Shown: positions 60,162-64,000 of the stretch, one piece after another
Numbering within the stretch: the first letter of the stretch is position 1
Layout: the number at the start of each line of letters is the position of its first letter
Source of the DNA: an uncultured Clostridium sp.
GTDB taxonomy: Bacteria; Bacillota; Clostridia; Lachnospirales; Lachnospiraceae
Direction of reading: 5' to 3'
Length of the DNA: 64,000 bases
Assembly (NCBI GenBank): GCA_947178445.1
Contig: CAMWYJ010000014.1
Span: 1-64,000 of the forward strand
Program-made: the position numbers and the translations under genes
Notes under the pieces: model-generated
Told to the model about the DNA's origin: nothing
The model's database searches: none
Seen by the model: only the letters and a program-made list of their open reading frames with translations

Positions 60162-61076
60162 TTAATCATCAATCTTTGAGCCGGCCTCTTTCTTCTCAAG
60201 TGCCTCTAATGCTTTTAATTCTTCATCATTTTCCTTATCCCTGTCATTATTGCGTTTCTTTCTTGGCTTGAATCTAAGCTCGTCCGCCTGGTATTCCCGA
60301 ATTTCTTTATCTCCATTTTCCAATTCTACGATAACCTTCACCCTCTGGCGAAGTACACTGACACTGCTAACCTCACCTTTTAATCCATCATTGGTACGCA
60401 CGAAATCCCCCACATTTGGCAATCTGTCATTCAAATATTCATAGGTTTCCTGCTCATTCTTAAGGCAACACATAAGTCTCCCACAGACACCGGAAATCTT
60501 TGTTGGATTGAGAGATAAATTCTGTTCCTTTGCCATCTTGATGGATACCGGAACAAAATCAGATAAATGCTGATGGCAGCAAAGCTCTCTTCCACAGATA
60601 CCAATTCCACCTAAAATCTTTGTCTCATCCCTTACACCAATTTGACGAAGCTCTATTCTTGTTCGGAATACTGCCGCCAAATCCTTCACAAGCTCACGGA
60701 AATCAATTCTTCCATCTGCGGTAAAGTAAAACAGCACCTTGTTATTGTCAAAGGTATATTCTACATCAATCAGCTTCATCTCAAGACCATGCTTAGCAAT
60801 CTTTTCCAGACAAATATCAAATGCCTTCTTGCATTTTTCTTTATTTGCTGCATTTTTTACATCATCCTCTTTTGTTGCTTTGCGAATAACCGGTTTTAAG
60901 ACTCCTGTGATATCCTCCTCGTTAACCTCCCTGCGGTCAAGTACCATTTTACCATATTCTACACCTCTGGCAGTCTCCACAATCACAGCATCCCCTACCT
61001 CTAATTCATTTTTTCCCGGTGCAAAAAAATATATTTTTCCGTTTGGTCTGAAACGTACCCCAATAACTTCTGTCAT
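60162..61076 (-). CDS. ricT: PSP1-domain protein RicT (YaaT)
   Basis: In B. subtilis RicT (with RicA/RicF) stimulates RNase Y processing and affects sporulation and competence. The 304-residue protein has the PSP1 domain (EVGDAVIVETARGVEYGKMV near 21-40). It also has the conserved cysteines GICGRELCCHQHL and VCGRLMCCLKNE, which in the family bind Fe-S clusters in the complex. It ends in a basic then acidic tail. The ATG overlaps the holB stop by 4 bp. Confidence 0.92.
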   Translation of the reverse strand: MTEVIGVRFRPNGKIYFFAPGKNELEVGDAVIVETARGVEYGKMVLDRREVNEEDITGVLKPVIRKATKEDDVKNAANKEKCKKAFDICLEKIAKHGLEMKLIDVEYTFDNNKVLFYFTADGRIDFRELVKDLAAVFRTRIELRQIGVRDETKILGGIGICGRELCCHQHLSDFVPVSIKMAKEQNLSLNPTKISGVCGRLMCCLKNEQETYEYLNDRLPNVGDFVRTNDGLKGEVSSVSVLRQRVKVIVELENGDKEIREYQADELRFKPRKKRNNDRDKENDEELKALEALEKKEAGSKIDD

Positions 61077-62068
61077 TCTAAATTCTCCTTTATTGTAAGA
61101 AGCATAAGCTCCATTGCTATATCAAAATTAACATTTGCCTCAAGACGGATTTTCAGCTTATCCATCGCCTGTAAAATCTCTTCCACACCTTCATAGGAAA
61201 TCCGACTTGCCTGCTTACGCATTACGGAATACTCATTTTTAAAAATCAACTTATTTGGCGAATTAGATATTTTCACCATCAGAATATCCCGGAACCACAT
61301 TGTCATAATATCAATATAATCTGTTACATTTAATTTGTATTTGCCCATTTGTTTCACTGCAGTAATAATTTCATCAATTTCCATGGAGTCCATCTGACGA
61401 AGCAGTCTGACAGTATCCTCTTTAATCTCCTCGTATTCTGGTGAAATCGCAAGCCGCACTGCTTTCCCAAGGTTTCCCTGTGCAAAGTCCGTACAAAACC
61501 TGGCTATCTCCTGATCCACCCCAACCTGGGTAGTAAGATACTCTATCATATCAAGCGGCTCCACTGGCTTAAAATTAAGAACGATGCAGCGGCTTAATAT
61601 CGTTGGAAGGAATTTATCCATATTATTCGTAAGCAGCATAATAATGGCATACTCCGGCGGTTCTTCTATCGTTTTAAGTAATGCACTTTGTGCCTGTGGA
61701 TTCAATAGCTGTGCATCGGGAACAATATAAATCTTATACTTACTGCTATAAGGCTTTAAATCAATATCATTGATAATCTGTGTCCGAACCTCATCTACCG
61801 TAATAACATTTGGCTTTTCATGCCTAATCCAGATAATATCCGGCTGATTTCCCGAATCTGCCTGCAGACAGGACTTACAGACATTACAAGGATCTGGTTC
61901 CCCGCCCTCACACTGTAAAGACTTTGCCACCACAGCAGCCAAGGTTCTTTTACCAACACCCTTTTCCCCATTCAAAATATATGCATGAGAAACTTTTCCA
62001 AGCTCGATACTACTCTTAAAATGCTTGACAATATCCTCATGTCCAATAATATCACTATAATTCGCCAT
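61073..62068 (-). CDS. holB: DNA polymerase III delta-prime subunit
   Basis: Clamp-loader subunit. The 331-residue AAA+ protein has GEKGVGKRT (34-42), a cysteine zinc cluster (CEGGEPDPCNVCKSC, about 50-64), and IEEPPEYAIIMLLTNN with the sensor SRC motif. The ATG at 62068 is fixed by AAGGAGAAAAGT; an in-frame start 18 codons upstream lacks this. It is part of the tmk-yaaR-holB-ricT cluster. Confidence 0.93.
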   Translation of the reverse strand: MANYSDIIGHEDIVKHFKSSIELGKVSHAYILNGEKGVGKRTLAAVVAKSLQCEGGEPDPCNVCKSCLQADSGNQPDIIWIRHEKPNVITVDEVRTQIINDIDLKPYSSKYKIYIVPDAQLLNPQAQSALLKTIEEPPEYAIIMLLTNNMDKFLPTILSRCIVLNFKPVEPLDMIEYLTTQVGVDQEIARFCTDFAQGNLGKAVRLAISPEYEEIKEDTVRLLRQMDSMEIDEIITAVKQMGKYKLNVTDYIDIMTMWFRDILMVKISNSPNKLIFKNEYSVMRKQASRISYEGVEEILQAMDKLKIRLEANVNFDIAMELMLLTIKENLE

Positions 62069-62124
62069 ACTTTTCTCCTTCCATCCTATTGTGCATTCAC
62101 ATTTCCAGTTTCTTCCAATCACTG

Positions 62125-62568
62125 TCAGGTTGAAATGTCGAGCAGCATGCCCCGGATATCATCTATTTTCCCAAGAATTGCAAGGTTATCCTTCTCCTCC
62201 TTCAAAAGCTCCTGCGCCAAATCATCCAACGATTTATCAACCTCTTTGACAATTCCATATACTCTGTGTCTTCCCCTTCGGTCAAGAAAATTCTCCCTTG
62301 AAAATTCATGGGAATTTGCCGCCACCTCATTCATAAATTCCTTTACCAATGTACGGTAACGCTTCATATCCCGTATATCCATATGTTTTGCAATCTTCTC
62401 TCCCTGTTCCTCAATATCCTTCATCAGGTTCGAAAGCTTTTCCTGCAATTCATTATTTTCTATGTGGCTGACTAATGTGAATTTGAAACTGTCGTCTCCT
62501 TTTGGTGTCTGGGTATTATTCTCTACTGGCACCTGGTTCTGCACCTGGTTTACCCGCATCATATCCAT
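62125..62568 (-). CDS. yaaR: YaaR family protein (DUF327)
   Basis: The 147-residue helical protein has a polar N-terminal 25 residues. The conserved core [21 protein letters not shown] ... [23 protein letters not shown] is typical of YaaR, a Firmicute protein of unknown role encoded beside holB. GAGGAGGGATTTGT precedes the ATG. No catalytic motif is apparent. Confidence 0.88.
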   Translation of the reverse strand: MDMMRVNQVQNQVPVENNTQTPKGDDSFKFTLVSHIENNELQEKLSNLMKDIEEQGEKIAKHMDIRDMKRYRTLVKEFMNEVAANSHEFSRENFLDRRGRHRVYGIVKEVDKSLDDLAQELLKEEKDNLAILGKIDDIRGMLLDIST

Positions 62569-62656
62569 ACAAATCCCTCCTCTTCCTTACAAAACTATCC
62601 GATCATTACAAAACCCTGTTCTAAAAATCCCGCATTTTGCAGGTGCTTAACAAAAT

Positions 62657-63283
62657 CTATTTTAAACTAAAACGTTTCTCTACTTCTTTCACAATTCTGC
62701 TATGTATCTCTTCAATAGACAATGTTGCATCAATCGGAACAATTCGCTCCGGGTAAAGAGTTGCAAGCTTACGATATCCCTCCACTACTCGCTTATGGAA
62801 CATCATATCCTCTAACTCCATCCGGTCTAACTTTGTCTGTTTTTCCTTTCTTTTAATTCCATCCTCTGCATCTAAATCCATAAAAATAGTAAGCTTTGGT
62901 TTTACGTCTCCTAATGCGTAATTGTTCACCTCATAAACCGTGTCAACACCAAGCCCTCTTCCAATGCCCTGGTATACAGCAGAGGATTCCACAAATCTGT
63001 CACAAATCACTGCCTTTCCATCCAAAAGAGCCGGCTCGATTACTTGATTCACAAGCTGTGCCCTGGCAGCCGCATATAGCAGCAACTCTGTCATATGGCT
63101 CATTTCCTTGTGTACAGGATCCAATATGATTTTACGGATTACTTCACTAATAGCAGTACCCCCGGGTTCTCTGGCAATCACAATATCATATCCCTTATGC
63201 TCTAAATATTGCTTTAACAATTCAATCTGTGTTGACTTACCAGAACCATCCGGTCCTTCCATTGTAATAAAAATTCCTTCCAC
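62657..63283 (-). CDS. tmk: Thymidylate kinase
   Basis: Phosphorylates dTMP to dTDP. The 208-residue P-loop kinase has GPDGSGKST (10-18), the DR motif VICDRFVESSAVYQG (about 92-106) and a lid region with KRKEKQTKLDRME. It begins with GTG at 63283, preceded by AGAGGG at 8 bases; the ATG seven codons later would cut the first beta strand. Conserved neighbour of yaaR and the decarboxylase, as in B. subtilis. Confidence 0.94.
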   Translation of the reverse strand: MEGIFITMEGPDGSGKSTQIELLKQYLEHKGYDIVIAREPGGTAISEVIRKIILDPVHKEMSHMTELLLYAAARAQLVNQVIEPALLDGKAVICDRFVESSAVYQGIGRGLGVDTVYEVNNYALGDVKPKLTIFMDLDAEDGIKRKEKQTKLDRMELEDMMFHKRVVEGYRKLATLYPERIVPIDATLSIEEIHSRIVKEVEKRFSLK

Positions 63284-63350
63284 AGCTATGCCCTCTTATC
63301 TTCCTTGTATTCTATCAAAACCTTTAATTTTCACTATTATACTTTAGTAC

Positions 63351-63416
63351 ACACTATATCATTTAATCATCACAGACTTATACATTGTCAATTTATTATC
63401 CTTAAGTCTATAGTGT
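63351..63416. other. Imperfect inverted repeat between the decarboxylase gene and tmk
   Basis: ACACTAT (63351-63357) pairs with ATAGTGT (63410-63416), and AGACTTA (63374-63380) with TAAGTCT (63403-63409), giving 14 bp in two arms with a 16-base bulge. There is no T-run, so it is not a clear terminator. It could be an operator or mRNA structure. Confidence 0.35.
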
Positions 63417-63440
63417 ATCATTTAAGCGCTATATTGTCAG

Positions 63441-64000
63441 TCACCATTTCTTTCCATTTCGGTTTCTTCTCTGCTTTTTTCTTCCCATAAATCCATATGA
63501 CTCTGGTTTTGCCGCTGCTGTCACAGACACCGTAATTTCATTCTCCTCAAAAGCATGCTCTGATAATCCCTGATTACCTTCTGGAATGATTCCAATACCC
63601 TTTATATTGAGTCCACAAATGGCTGCCTTTCGTATTTCCCTGATCAGTTCCCTTGTAAATACCTCGCCTGGTGCAATCAATGGAATTTCTGGCGGATATA
63701 CATAAATATATTCCGCACTCACTCTTCCAACTGCATCTGTTAATATTACCTGTTCACTATTACCATCCCTCGCCCTGGCAATATCCATAAAGTATTTCGG
63801 CAACATGTTATATACTATATTATCGGCTGTATTTTCATAATCCGTTAATTGTCCGTCTATTATTTCCATTGCCTGATATAGAGCCTCAAAAGCTTCCGAA
63901 GAATCTGCGATGGATGTCATGGCAATCACATAACTTCCCCCTGCCATTTCCACCATCTGTCCATATTCCTCTTCTAACATAGAACCTAACATGGTTCCGG
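63441..64000 (-). CDS. Orn/Lys/Arg decarboxylase-family protein, C-terminal part (cut by the window edge)
   Basis: The open frame continues past position 64000; about 186 residues are visible. The C-terminal domain signature VYPPEIPLIAPGEVFTRELIREIRKA matches the group III PLP-dependent decarboxylases (YaaO/SpeA/CadA fold). This fits its place upstream of tmk, where B. subtilis has yaaO. The PLP-binding lysine lies outside the window, so activity and substrate cannot be judged. A basic tail (KKQRRNRNGKK) ends the protein. Confidence 0.85.
   Translation of the reverse strand, partial: GTMLGSMLEEEYGQMVEMAGGSYVIAMTSIADSSEAFEALYQAMEIIDGQLTDYENTADNIVYNMLPKYFMDIARARDGNSEQVILTDAVGRVSAEYIYVYPPEIPLIAPGEVFTRELIREIRKAAICGLNIKGIGIIPEGNQGLSEHAFEENEITVSVTAAAKPESYGFMGRKKQRRNRNGKKW

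Overview
The window is chromosomal DNA from a motile, low-GC Gram-positive anaerobe. Gene content and order point to Lachnospiraceae of the Roseburia/Agathobacter type: paired flagellins, tandem flgK genes, a DUF6240-type protein beside flagellin, a large SRP RNA, and a Bacillus-like yaaO-tmk-yaaR-holB-ricT housekeeping cluster. This placement rests on gene order and protein character, not on a database search. Almost all genes lie on the minus strand.

Region 1 (about 1-23.2 kb) is a late flagellar locus, read from high to low coordinates: a PAS/GAF sensor and a DivIVA-like coiled-coil protein, mreB/mbl, flgF, flgG, flgJ, a BlaI-like regulator, recD2, comFC, a YvyF-type protein, flgM, flgN, two flgK genes, flgL, fliW, csrA, flaG, fliD, fliS, a FliT/FlgN-like chaperone and flagellin. 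Sigma-28-like promoters (TAAT/TTAA, 15-17 bp, CCGATA) can be seen before mreB, flgM, flgL, flaG and flagellin. The flagellin leader carries a GGA-loop hairpin plus a GGA-rich Shine-Dalgarno, as expected for the CsrA/FliW circuit encoded in the same cluster.

Region 2 (23.3-33.9 kb) holds a TraX-like membrane protein, a zinc-type ABC transporter pair without a binding protein, a HIT hydrolase, a DUF3800 gene remnant followed by a strongly structured RNA candidate, and a second flagellar block: a FliS-like protein, a larger flagellin and a giant FliK-like protein.

Region 3 (33.9-46.9 kb) is metabolic and envelope genes: plsC, malQ, pgi, a polysaccharide deacetylase, a TSCPD protein and murG. 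A 195-bp element with 22/23-bp terminal inverted repeats lies just before murG. The SRP RNA gene, tadA, a GNAT acetyltransferase, a half-length ATP-site-less MreB-like protein and a bile-salt-hydrolase-family enzyme follow.

Region 4 (47-64 kb) follows the Bacillus subtilis order yaaO-tmk-yaaR-holB-ricT-trmN-rsmI-metG-tatD-rsmA. It is interrupted between trmN and rsmI by an ABC exporter block that includes a permease fused to a degenerate M1-peptidase-like domain. metG has a complete T-box leader with a consensus promoter. A hairpin-forming dispersed repeat occurs at two edges of this conserved cluster (46957-46996 and 59227-59266).
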